From the NCBI RefSeq assembly GCF_003984625.1, contig NZ_RWKH01000007.1:155744-219743 (forward strand): DNA of 64,000 bases. The letters are read 5' to 3'. Shown in pieces: positions 1 to 7,510 of the stretch. The notes under the pieces were generated by a model. It worked only from the letters and a program-made list of their open reading frames with translations. It was not told where the DNA came from and ran no database searches. Every line of letters starts with the position of its first letter. Position 1 is the first letter of the stretch. The position numbers and the translations under genes are program-made. Origin of the DNA: Variovorax sp. DXTD-1. GTDB lineage: Bacteria; Pseudomonadota; Gammaproteobacteria; Burkholderiales; Burkholderiaceae_C.

Positions 1-193
1 TGGTGGTGCGTGGGCGCTCCGAGCCGCTTGCGGTGATCTGTTCGCAGCCCGTCCTCTTGGCAACGCCCCTGTAGCAATTGCCAAAAGCGGTGCGCAAACG
101 CACAGCGCGGGCTGCGGAGCAGTTTCACACTGCATCTGTGGCAACGACGAATGTCCGCCGACCACACCACTTTCAGCCTAGGGGACTCTCATC
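1..193. other. window-edge leader with no confident gene
   Basis: One plus-strand frame is open from the window edge to a TAG at 72-74 and would read as about 23 residues. That is too short to identify, so it may or may not be the tail of a gene that starts outside the window. The rest is the leader of the next gene. A Shine-Dalgarno-like AGGGGA sits about 8 bases before the ATG at 194. I see no convincing terminator or promoter pair here. Confidence 0.3.
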
Positions 194-550
194 ATGAACA
201 CGAAGCAACTCATCGCCGTTTCCGCCGCCGCACTCGCCATGCTGGGCGCCGCGGGTGCACATGCCGAAACCTACGAAGGCGTGCAGGCCCTCACGTCGTA
301 CGCCAACCGTGCGGACGTGCAGGCCGAAGCCGTGGCGGCTGCGCGCGGCGGCAACACGTATTCGGACAGCGCCGCGGAAGGCGTGGTGGCCGTCCAATCC
401 ACGCTCGACCGCAATGCGGTGCGCGCCCAGGCCGTGGCCGCCGCGCACGATCCGCTGCAAAGCCTGGATCGCCGTGCCTTCTATCGCGACCAGGTGCCAT
501 CGGCTTACAGCAAGCCTGCCGTTTCGTTCACGCAGCAAGCCGGCCTGTAA
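194..550 (+). CDS. DUF4148-type small secreted protein
   Basis: This 118-residue protein begins with a signal peptide: Lys at position 4, a hydrophobic stretch over about residues 5-20, and an Ala-His-Ala cleavage region near residue 24. The mature part is Ala-rich and hydrophilic, with no cysteines and no enzyme motif. Length and composition fit the DUF4148 family of small exported proteins, which is common in Burkholderiales and has no known function. The start is supported by AGGGGA upstream. It is monocistronic and convergent with rtcA, whose stop lies 10 bases away. I assign only export to the periplasm. The family name is from overall resemblance, not a profile search. Confidence 0.75.
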   Translation: MNTKQLIAVSAAALAMLGAAGAHAETYEGVQALTSYANRADVQAEAVAAARGGNTYSDSAAEGVVAVQSTLDRNAVRAQAVAAAHDPLQSLDRRAFYRDQVPSAYSKPAVSFTQQAGL

Positions 551-559
551 GGCAACCGC

Positions 560-1597
560 TCAGGCCCGCGCCACCTTCACGGTGGCCGCGCCAGCGAATT
601 CTTCGATGGCATAGCGCACCGGCAGAAAGCGCTCGATCACCGCGCAATTGGTTCGCGTGTGCTCGGTCACCTGGCTGCAGGTGAAGGCGGCCGCATCGCC
701 GCTTTGCCATGCAGCCAGGCCCAGCAGCAGCGCCAGCTGGTCGGCCAGATGCGGCCCCACGGCCGCCTGGCTCTTCTGGAAGTCGCGCAGCTCCCTCACC
801 AGCGCATGCGCCACCTGCTCTGCGCTCAGCGTCTTTTCGCCGAAGGCCGTGAAGACCTCGGTCACGTGCTCGTAGGCCAGCGTGGCGAGCAGCGCGTTGC
901 CCGGCCCTTCGTTCTGCCGCGCCGTGCCGACGCGCAGTTGCTCGCCCGACCAGCCCATCGCCTTGCCCAGTGTTTCCAGCTCGCGCGTGGCAATGTGCCG
1001 TGCGAGCCCCGGCGCCAGGCACTCGGCATGGCCCGACAGCAATGCGCCGCGCTCTATCAGGTCGAAGGGCTTCAGCCCGTCGGCCGACGGAACGATGGTC
1101 GCGTCGACCTCGCCGCCGCCGGCGGGATAAAAGCCGCAGCGGCGCAGCACCAGTTGCAGGTCCGCGCCCAGGCGGCGCACCAGCGGCGCAAAGGCCCGCT
1201 CCAGAAAGTGGAACGGCGGCGCCATTGGGTTGTGCGTGCCGCCGCGCAGCTGCACGCGGCTCGGCGTGCCGGCCAGCAGCAGCGGCGGCAGTACCGTTTG
1301 AAGCACCAGCATGCAGCTGCCCGCGCTCGCAATCGTGAAGCTGTAGTCGCCCGCACGCACCGGACCGGGCACGAAGCGCAGCGATTGCGATCCGAGCTCG
1401 GCCCCTTCGACCTGCGCGCCGCTGATTTCGGCCGCGGCGTGAACGCAGGCGAGGTGCTGGCGCATCAGGCCCGGCTTGGCGCGGCCCGCGCGAATCTTCT
1501 CGATGGCAACGGGCTGGCCCGTTGTCACCGACAACGCGAGGCTGGTGCGCAGGATCTGGCCGCCGCCCTCGCCCTGCGAGCCGTCGAGTTCAATCAT
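560..1597 (-). CDS. rtcA: RNA 3'-terminal phosphate cyclase
   Basis: RtcA converts an RNA 3'-phosphate to a 2',3'-cyclic phosphate using ATP through a covalent His-AMP. The 345-residue product opens with the glycine-rich GSQGEGGGQILRT motif (residues 6-18). Near the C-terminus it carries GPHLADQ, whose His (about 283) is the adenylated nucleophile in the family. Length is normal (E. coli about 338). The ATG at 1597 overlaps the stop of the upstream nucleotidyltransferase as ATGA, so translation is probably coupled. An open extension upstream of this ATG reads as Arg-rich shadow and is not used. It is the last gene of the sigma54-controlled rsr-rtcB-rtcA operon. Confidence 0.95.
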   Translation of the reverse strand: MIELDGSQGEGGGQILRTSLALSVTTGQPVAIEKIRAGRAKPGLMRQHLACVHAAAEISGAQVEGAELGSQSLRFVPGPVRAGDYSFTIASAGSCMLVLQTVLPPLLLAGTPSRVQLRGGTHNPMAPPFHFLERAFAPLVRRLGADLQLVLRRCGFYPAGGGEVDATIVPSADGLKPFDLIERGALLSGHAECLAPGLARHIATRELETLGKAMGWSGEQLRVGTARQNEGPGNALLATLAYEHVTEVFTAFGEKTLSAEQVAHALVRELRDFQKSQAAVGPHLADQLALLLGLAAWQSGDAAAFTCSQVTEHTRTNCAVIERFLPVRYAIEEFAGAATVKVARA

Positions 1598-2490
1598 GCG
1601 CGGCCTCCGTTCTTCACTGCGGACGCGGCCGCGTCGAAGCGCAGCACGGTCTCGCAGAGAAACGCATCGAGCCCTGCACCCTCGGCCTGCGGCAGCGGTG
1701 TGACAGGTTCGGCTGCATTGGCCACCAGTTCGCCTTCGATGAACGCGTGAATGCCCGGCCAGCGCGGGCTGGTGGCGGCTTCTCCGGCGCGCATCTTCAC
1801 TTCGAGCAGCGCGTTGATTTCTTCGATCAGCGCGGAATCGCGCACGGGGTCGAGCGTTTTCTGCGCGAGGTCGGCAAAGCGCATCGGCGGCACGCCGGGC
1901 TGCGTGCGGATCCATCGCGCGGCCAGCAGCGGGCGCAGCACATAGAGGTATTTCTTGTAGCGCACCTCTTCCGCCTGCAGGTGCTCGCGGAAGTTCTTCT
2001 TTGCCATCGAAGCGTAGTGATGCCAGCCACGCGCGTTGGAAAACACGGCCTCCGAGAGCGCACGAAAACGCGGCATGGCCGCCTCGTCTTCACGGTACAC
2101 CACCGGCGAGCGCAGCCACTCGAGCAGCGTGGGGTTCGACTCGCGCATGAGGCCCAGCGCCTTGCGCAGGTCCCATCCGTTCACGTCGAGGTCGCCACTG
2201 ATCGGCAGCTCGATCACGTCACGCTGCGGGGTAACCGTGAGGTACCACGGCAGGCGGTTCACGTAGATGAAGCGCACGTCATAGTCGCTGTCGGGCGAGG
2301 CAAAGCCCCAGCCGCGGCTATCGGATTCGCAGGCGAACAGCACCGTGACGTCATGGCGCGTTTCGATGTCGCGCAGGGCATCCATGATCTGCACGCGCAT
2401 GGCGGGATCGATGGGGTGCGCCGAGCGCAGGAATTCTTGTTCTTTGTTGCTCATGAATAAAAACTTCTTCTTGCCGCCGGATTTTTTCAT
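1594..2490 (-). CDS. polymerase-beta-type nucleotidyltransferase of the RNA-repair operon
   Basis: The 298-residue protein has an N-terminal nucleotidyltransferase fold with a FASPDSDYD segment (residues 63-71). The two Asp separated by one residue (69 and 71) are the expected metal ligands, and an Arg-Gly-Trp-Gly turn precedes them. Predicted nucleotidyltransferases of this kind recur beside rtcB/rtcA in bacteria, so a role in adding or editing nucleotides at broken RNA ends is a reasonable inference, not shown here. Its ATG at 2490 overlaps the rnz stop (ATGA), and its own stop overlaps the rtcA ATG. An internal Met at residue 13 is an alternative start, but the overlap favours 2490. Confidence 0.85.
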   Translation of the reverse strand: MKKSGGKKKFLFMSNKEQEFLRSAHPIDPAMRVQIMDALRDIETRHDVTVLFACESDSRGWGFASPDSDYDVRFIYVNRLPWYLTVTPQRDVIELPISGDLDVNGWDLRKALGLMRESNPTLLEWLRSPVVYREDEAAMPRFRALSEAVFSNARGWHHYASMAKKNFREHLQAEEVRYKKYLYVLRPLLAARWIRTQPGVPPMRFADLAQKTLDPVRDSALIEEINALLEVKMRAGEAATSPRWPGIHAFIEGELVANAAEPVTPLPQAEGAGLDAFLCETVLRFDAAASAVKNGGRA

Positions 2491-3458
2491 TCATCCGATC
2501 GGGCACGGGTGACAGCCACTTTGCCGGCGCCGTCGAGTTCAAAAACGTCCAGGTCGTTGGCCAGGAACGCGTTGCCGCTGTAGTGGGCCTGGGTTTCCGC
2601 CATCAGCGCCGCCATCCCCTCTTCGTTCTGGTGGCGCGGACTCAGGTGCGTCAGCACCAGGTTGGGCACTTTGGCGGATTGCGCAAACTCGGCCACCAAG
2701 CGCGCGGAGCTGTGCATGGGCCCGGCGCCAACCTTGTCGAGCGCCTCCTGCGTGTAGGTGGCCTCGTGCACCAACAGTTGCGCACCTTCACAGGCCGTGC
2801 GCAGCATTGCGGGCTCGGCGTTGTCGCCTCCCAGCACGGCGCTTGCGGTGTCGATCTGCGTCTCTGCAAAGTCGGCACTGCGCAGCATCGCGCCGTTGAA
2901 AGGCACGTCTTCGCCGTTCTGCAGCGCGCGCCATGCGGGCCCGGGCGGCAGGCCGGCCGCACGCAAGGCGTCGGCCTTGAGTCGCACGCGCCGGGTTTGC
3001 ACCTGCACGCGGTAGGCGTGGCTCGGCACCCGGTGGCGCAGCACATGGCGCTCGATGCGAAGGCCCGGGGCTTCGTGGACCAGCGCCTCGGCGCCGAGAT
3101 CCATATGCTCGACCTCGTACGGCAGATGCAGGTCCGTCAACCGGCGCGTCGCCTCGAACCACTGCCACACCGGCAGCGGCGCAATCAGCTTCAGCGGCCT
3201 GGTGCGCTTGCCCATGCCCGCGCTCGCGAGCAGACCCGGCAGGCCGTAGCAATGGTCGCCGTGCACATGCGTGATGCAGACAGCAGTCATGTCGTGCAGC
3301 GACAGCGGCGTTTTCTGCAGGCGGTGCTGCGTGCCTTCGCCGCAATCGACAAGGAACCAGTCGGCACCGAGCACGGTCTGCACCGCAAGGCCGGAGACGT
3401 TGCGCTGGCGCGTGGGTGTGCCTGAGGACGTACCCAGAAAAGTGAGTTTCAACATCAT
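2487..3458 (-). CDS. rnz: ribonuclease Z, metallo-beta-lactamase fold
   Basis: RNase Z cuts tRNA precursors after the discriminator base. The 323-residue product has the short-form RNase Z layout: GTSSGTPT (10-17), DCGEGTQ (38-44), the zinc motif HVHGDH (64-69), a HEATY segment where the family has HEATF, an His-Ser-Ser-Ala segment, and LTHLSPR near the C-terminus. The ATG at 3458 overlaps the upstream stop (ATGA); a second in-frame ATG follows at 3455. A tRNA-maturation nuclease translationally coupled inside an RNA-repair operon is unusual. It may be a stress-induced paralogue or the only cellular copy; the window cannot decide. Confidence 0.88.
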   Translation of the reverse strand: MMLKLTFLGTSSGTPTRQRNVSGLAVQTVLGADWFLVDCGEGTQHRLQKTPLSLHDMTAVCITHVHGDHCYGLPGLLASAGMGKRTRPLKLIAPLPVWQWFEATRRLTDLHLPYEVEHMDLGAEALVHEAPGLRIERHVLRHRVPSHAYRVQVQTRRVRLKADALRAAGLPPGPAWRALQNGEDVPFNGAMLRSADFAETQIDTASAVLGGDNAEPAMLRTACEGAQLLVHEATYTQEALDKVGAGPMHSSARLVAEFAQSAKVPNLVLTHLSPRHQNEEGMAALMAETQAHYSGNAFLANDLDVFELDGAGKVAVTRARSDE

Positions 3459-4108
3459 GGCCGTAGCTCCGCCAGACGGCGCAGCGCCTTGGCTGCAGCG
3501 TCCGCCGCCTCGCGCTCCCAAACACGATGGTTCTGCCCGCTTGGGCGGGCGGCCACCAAAGCCTCCAGTTGTGCAATCTGTTCGGGACCGCCCCAGCATC
3601 CCATGACCTCGATGGCCACCACACGCAGGCTGCGCCACTTGCTTTGCAAGGCCGCCTCTATCTGAGCCAATGCAGCAGCGTCAGGCTTTTCGGCAGCAAG
3701 CGCGCGCAACCGGGCCACCTCGTCGCCCAGCAGGTTCGCGCCTTCGTTCCGAAGCGCCGCATCGCGCAGGGCCCGGCGGGCCTGCCGGCATGCACGGCAT
3801 CGAACCGCGTGGCTGTACACCGAGCCCTGCGCGACTTCGTGCCACCACTTCTGTTGCTTGGCCGTCCACACCTCTTTGGCGCCGCAATCACGGCAGGTGT
3901 AGGCCTGATCGAGATAGAAATCCGGCACTTCGCCAAAGGTGGTGTTGTAGTGCGCAAGCCGCGACTTGTCGGCCATGGCCATGCCCGGCACGAGACCGCC
4001 CGCCGACAGCTGGCGGGCGTCTTGCGTACGCAGTTGCACCTTCAGCGCGGCGGCGCGTTCGAGGCGGTGCGCCTTGATTTCGGCGCGGCGTTGCTTGTTG
4101 CTTTTCAT
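3455..4108 (-). CDS. zinc-ribbon protein of the RNA-repair operon
   Basis: The 217-residue protein contains a probable treble-clef/zinc-ribbon module with two CxxC pairs, Cys72/Cys75 and Cys104/Cys107, about 28 residues apart. Between them lies a Trp-Trp-His segment typical of the 'probable zinc-ribbon' family. The N-terminal 30 residues are strongly basic and could bind nucleic acid. The C-terminal third is helical and Ala/Leu-rich, with a HEAT-like look. It sits 58 bases after rtcB and overlaps rnz by ATGA, so it is co-transcribed with RNA-repair genes. A nucleic-acid-binding accessory role is inference. No catalytic motif is visible. Confidence 0.8.
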   Translation of the reverse strand: MKSNKQRRAEIKAHRLERAAALKVQLRTQDARQLSAGGLVPGMAMADKSRLAHYNTTFGEVPDFYLDQAYTCRDCGAKEVWTAKQQKWWHEVAQGSVYSHAVRCRACRQARRALRDAALRNEGANLLGDEVARLRALAAEKPDAAALAQIEAALQSKWRSLRVVAIEVMGCWGGPEQIAQLEALVAARPSGQNHRVWEREAADAAAKALRRLAELRP

Positions 4109-4166
4109 TGTTTATTTACTCGATTGCCGTTGCACACGCCCTCCGTCCTCGGACCAGCGCGGGCTT

Positions 4167-5390
<1,224 letters not shown>

Positions 5391-5460
5391 TTTTCTCTCT
5401 CCAATCTATTCTTCACGACTGTGTGATTCAAGCGCCGGATTCGATATCCGCACTTGCCAT

Positions 5461-5585
5461 AAAAAAGCAGCGACAAGAATCGGCGAAACGTCGTGCTCTA
5501 CCACTGAGCTACGGTCTTGCGACCGGCGGGATTCGAACCCGCGACCACGAGATTAAGAGTCTGTAGTTCCGCCAGCATTCGCTGC
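5461..5585 (-). ncRNA. yrlA: Y RNA with permuted tRNA-like module (YrlA type)
   Basis: Read on the minus strand, the ends pair as GCAGCGA (5579-5585) with TCGCTGC (5467-5473), followed by six T (5461-5466) like an intrinsic terminator. An inner helix pairs 5566-5573 with 5482-5489. Inside is a tRNA-like core in permuted order: a strand of an anticodon-like helix (5546-5550), a T-arm with 5-bp stem and TTCGAAT loop (5526-5542), then CGGTC-GCAA-GACCG (5512-5525), an acceptor-like stem capped by a GNRA tetraloop, then a D-arm GCTC-AGTGGTA-GAGC (5495-5509). There is no anticodon loop and no free acceptor end. Position between rsr and rtcB fits bacterial Y RNAs, which bind Ro60 and mimic tRNA. Confidence 0.9.
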
Positions 5586-5600
5586 AAAAAACCTCATCCC

Positions 5601-5670
5601 CGTTCGGCGACCAACAATCGATGCGAGGAAGAACATGGTTGGATGTACTCGCATCTGCATTCGCCGAACG
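5601..5670 (-). ncRNA. yrlB: second Y RNA, simple hairpin form
   Basis: A 10-bp perfect stem (5661-5670 with 5601-5610), an asymmetric internal loop (ATGCA, 5656-5660, against GATTGTTGG, 5611-5619), then an 8-bp perfect stem (5648-5655 with 5620-5627) closed by a 20-base loop. The internal loop and its flanks (GCGA-ATGC on one side, GATT-TTG-TCGC on the other) recur almost unchanged in the neighbouring tRNA-like RNA, whereas the helices differ. That is the pattern expected of a shared Ro60-binding site. It lacks a tRNA-like domain. The yrlB name follows the Salmonella two-Y-RNA arrangement and is by analogy only. Confidence 0.75.
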
Positions 5671-5694
5671 ACGACATTCAAATCATTTCGAGCC

Positions 5695-5724
5695 GGGCAC
5701 CACGGGCCGAAGCCCGCGGCGCCC
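5695..5724 (-). other. cUUCGg-capped hairpin after the rsr stop
   Basis: Thirteen base pairs, two of them G-U, close a TTCG tetraloop at 5708-5711 with C-G closing, one of the most stable RNA hairpins. It begins 17 bases after the rsr stop. No T-run follows, so it is probably not a terminator. It more likely protects the rsr 3' end or marks a processing boundary before the Y RNAs. Function is inference. Confidence 0.65.
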
Positions 5725-5741
5725 TTTTCTCTTTTCTTCTC

Positions 5742-7295
5742 TCAGATCGAAGTCGCTTCGATCACACCCACCCAGTGGTCGGCGCCCAGGCCGCCCGCGG
5801 AATACACCGCCAGCAGCTTGAACACTTCGTCGCTGAAGCCGCCGATGTTCAGCACATCGCCGCGCTCCTGCGCCTGGGTGGTCGCATAGGGCTGGATGTC
5901 GATGCACACCAGCCGCGCCTTGGGATTGCGCTGCTTGAACGCCTCCCACTCCTGCATGGTCGCCGTACCTCGGCCACGTGCACGGTCGGCCCACGATTCG
6001 TTGTCCGACACCAGCACCACCAGGTCCGCCTGCGCCTTCTCCTTGTTCAGCAGCGCCAGCGGCGCGCTGCACGAGGTACCGCCGCCGCCCACCGCCGCCA
6101 GCTTGGCTGCGTTGGTCATTACCGAATCGCGCGGATTCAGCTCCAGCGACACCACCTTCGTCTCGAAGGGCAGCACACGCGCACCCGCATTGCGGCGCAG
6201 CACGGCGGCAGCCACCAGCGCGGCCACGTCGATGCAGCGCACCGCTGTGGTCGCAGAACCGCGGTGGCCCGTCACCGGCGAGCTCATGGAGCCCGACACG
6301 TCGGGGCACACCACCACGCGGCCCTCGAGCACCGGCACATTGGCCAGCGCGAGTTCCATCGCGTCCTGCAGCGCTTCCTTCACTGCCACCGGCACCTCGG
6401 CGCCGGTTGCGGTGTAGGCCGCCATCAGCTGGTACGGCAGCACGCGCGCCTTGGCCACGGCCTGCGGGTCGCGCAGCTTGGCAGCCACCGCTTCCGCGAG
6501 GCCGGGCAGCTCGAACACGCCGTGGCGCGCAAAGGTGTTCAGGTTCTGACGCACCATCTGCCACGATCCGCGCTGCGCGATCTGCGCCCAGGCTTGGGCG
6601 TCCAGCTCCAGCGCGGTCAGCATCTGGAACGGCACGTCGGGCACCTCTTGCGTACGGTCGCGCTTGAAGCGTTCGAAGGCCTGCGTCACCGGAGGCAGCG
6701 CCTCCAGCGCATACGGACGATCGATCAGCCATGCGAACCATGCGGCGCGCCAGGCTTCGGCGGGCTTCGGGTGAACCATCTTCACCACGTCGGCCAGCGA
6801 GGGCGTGTTGCCCACGGCAGCGTTGAGCAGCTGCGCCTCGGTTGCTTCGAGCAGCCATTGCTGCACGAGCTTCTTCGGACGCGTGCCGAGCGACTTGCGG
6901 CCCACCGCGCCGGAACGCAGCATCTGCACGAAGTTGCGCAGCATCTTGCCGTTGTCGACCACGCGGCCGAACACCTTGGCAAGCAGTGCTACGTCGCGCA
7001 CCGCCAGCGTGGCGGCCAGCAGCGCAGGCATGTCCTTCATGTGGCCGGCGCGGCGTGCGTACACGGCCGTCTTGGCGACGAACACCGGATCGACTTCGCG
7101 GGCCAGTGCCAGCACGGTGTCGAGCTGGTCCTGCGCTTGCGCATAGAAGGTGCTGTTCAGGCAGCCGGTGGCCGCGAGCTGCGCCAGCTGGTGCTTTGGC
7201 GACAGCGCGTACGCTGCGCCGCCCGCTTCGTTGAGCGTGTTGGCCGAAGGCAGCAGCGCGCCGCGCAGGGTCTGGAAGAGTTGAAGGTTGGCCAT
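5742..7295 (-). CDS. rsr: Ro60 orthologue, TROVE ring protein
   Basis: Ro60/Rsr is a ring-shaped RNA-binding protein that holds misfolded or damaged RNA and is tethered to partners by Y RNAs. The 517-residue product has an N-terminal HEAT-like TROVE domain (about 1-310) and a C-terminal von Willebrand A domain. The metal-site motif DVSGSMS begins at Asp332. Length is close to known bacterial Ro proteins. The ATG at 7295 has AAGGAG upstream; an open stretch 68 codons further upstream overlaps the sigma54 promoter and is rejected. It is the first gene of the operon, ahead of two Y RNAs and rtcB. Confidence 0.95.
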   Translation of the reverse strand: MANLQLFQTLRGALLPSANTLNEAGGAAYALSPKHQLAQLAATGCLNSTFYAQAQDQLDTVLALAREVDPVFVAKTAVYARRAGHMKDMPALLAATLAVRDVALLAKVFGRVVDNGKMLRNFVQMLRSGAVGRKSLGTRPKKLVQQWLLEATEAQLLNAAVGNTPSLADVVKMVHPKPAEAWRAAWFAWLIDRPYALEALPPVTQAFERFKRDRTQEVPDVPFQMLTALELDAQAWAQIAQRGSWQMVRQNLNTFARHGVFELPGLAEAVAAKLRDPQAVAKARVLPYQLMAAYTATGAEVPVAVKEALQDAMELALANVPVLEGRVVVCPDVSGSMSSPVTGHRGSATTAVRCIDVAALVAAAVLRRNAGARVLPFETKVVSLELNPRDSVMTNAAKLAAVGGGGTSCSAPLALLNKEKAQADLVVLVSDNESWADRARGRGTATMQEWEAFKQRNPKARLVCIDIQPYATTQAQERGDVLNIGGFSDEVFKLLAVYSAGGLGADHWVGVIEATSI

Positions 7296-7355
7296 GTGAC
7301 TTCTCCTTGTGGCGTTCTTTTTGTTCGTTCGTTTTCTTGAACGTGTGATCCTTAT

Positions 7356-7371
7356 TGCAACGGGTGTGCCA
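7356..7371 (-). promoter_or_regulatory. sigma54 promoter of the rsr-rtcBA operon
   Basis: On the minus strand TGGCAC, five bases, TTGCA gives GG and GC exactly ten bases apart, a full match to the -24/-12 consensus. Transcription should start near 7345, leaving a leader of about 50 bases before the rsr ATG. The divergent rtcR gene encodes the expected activator. Confidence 0.92.
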
Positions 7372-7399
7372 GCCAGCAGCTCCGTAGCGACAGCTGAAT

Positions 7400-7412
7400 T
7401 AAGTTGTTGATA
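7400..7412 (-). promoter_or_regulatory. consensus IHF binding site
   Basis: The minus strand reads TATCAA-CAAC-TTA, a perfect fit to the IHF consensus WATCAANNNNTTR. It sits between the -24 box and the candidate activator sites, about 55-67 bases upstream of the predicted start. That is where DNA bending would bring RtcR to RNA polymerase. Confidence 0.75.
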
Positions 7413-7434
7413 TGAAAAAGATTTTTCTGATTTT

Positions 7435-7459
7435 CTGCTGGTCGCACCAAATTCAGCAG
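7435..7459. promoter_or_regulatory. candidate RtcR upstream activating site
   Basis: CTGCTG and CAGCAG form an inverted repeat with a 13-base spacer, about 90-115 bases upstream of the sigma54 start. A second inverted pair, GCTGAATT (7393-7400) and AATTCAGC (7450-7457), flanks the IHF site. Assignment to RtcR rests on position and symmetry only. Confidence 0.5.
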
Positions 7460-7480
7460 GCTCAAATGGACGGAATTTCT

Positions 7481-7507
7481 TATAATTTTGGATAGTCATT
7501 TATCCAA
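7481..7507 (+). promoter_or_regulatory. rtcR promoter -10 and palindrome
   Basis: TATAAT at 7481-7486 is a perfect -10 box and would start transcription near 7493. I see no good -35 box. Directly after it, TTGGATA (7488-7494) and TATCCAA (7501-7507) form a perfect 7-bp inverted repeat with a 6-base spacer that ends 3 bases before the ATG. It could be an operator or an RNA hairpin covering the ribosome site. No Shine-Dalgarno sequence is visible. Confidence 0.6.
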
Positions 7508-7510
7508 ACA

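Noticed and set aside
1..74. Possible C-terminal end of a gene entering the window
   Set aside because: Only about 23 residues are visible, with no motif; not enough to claim a gene.
5491..5550. Apparent tRNA gene fragments (D-arm and T-arm consensus)
   Set aside because: The arms are in reversed order, the acceptor ends are joined by GCAA and there is no anticodon loop, so this is a tRNA mimic within a Y RNA, not a tRNA gene.
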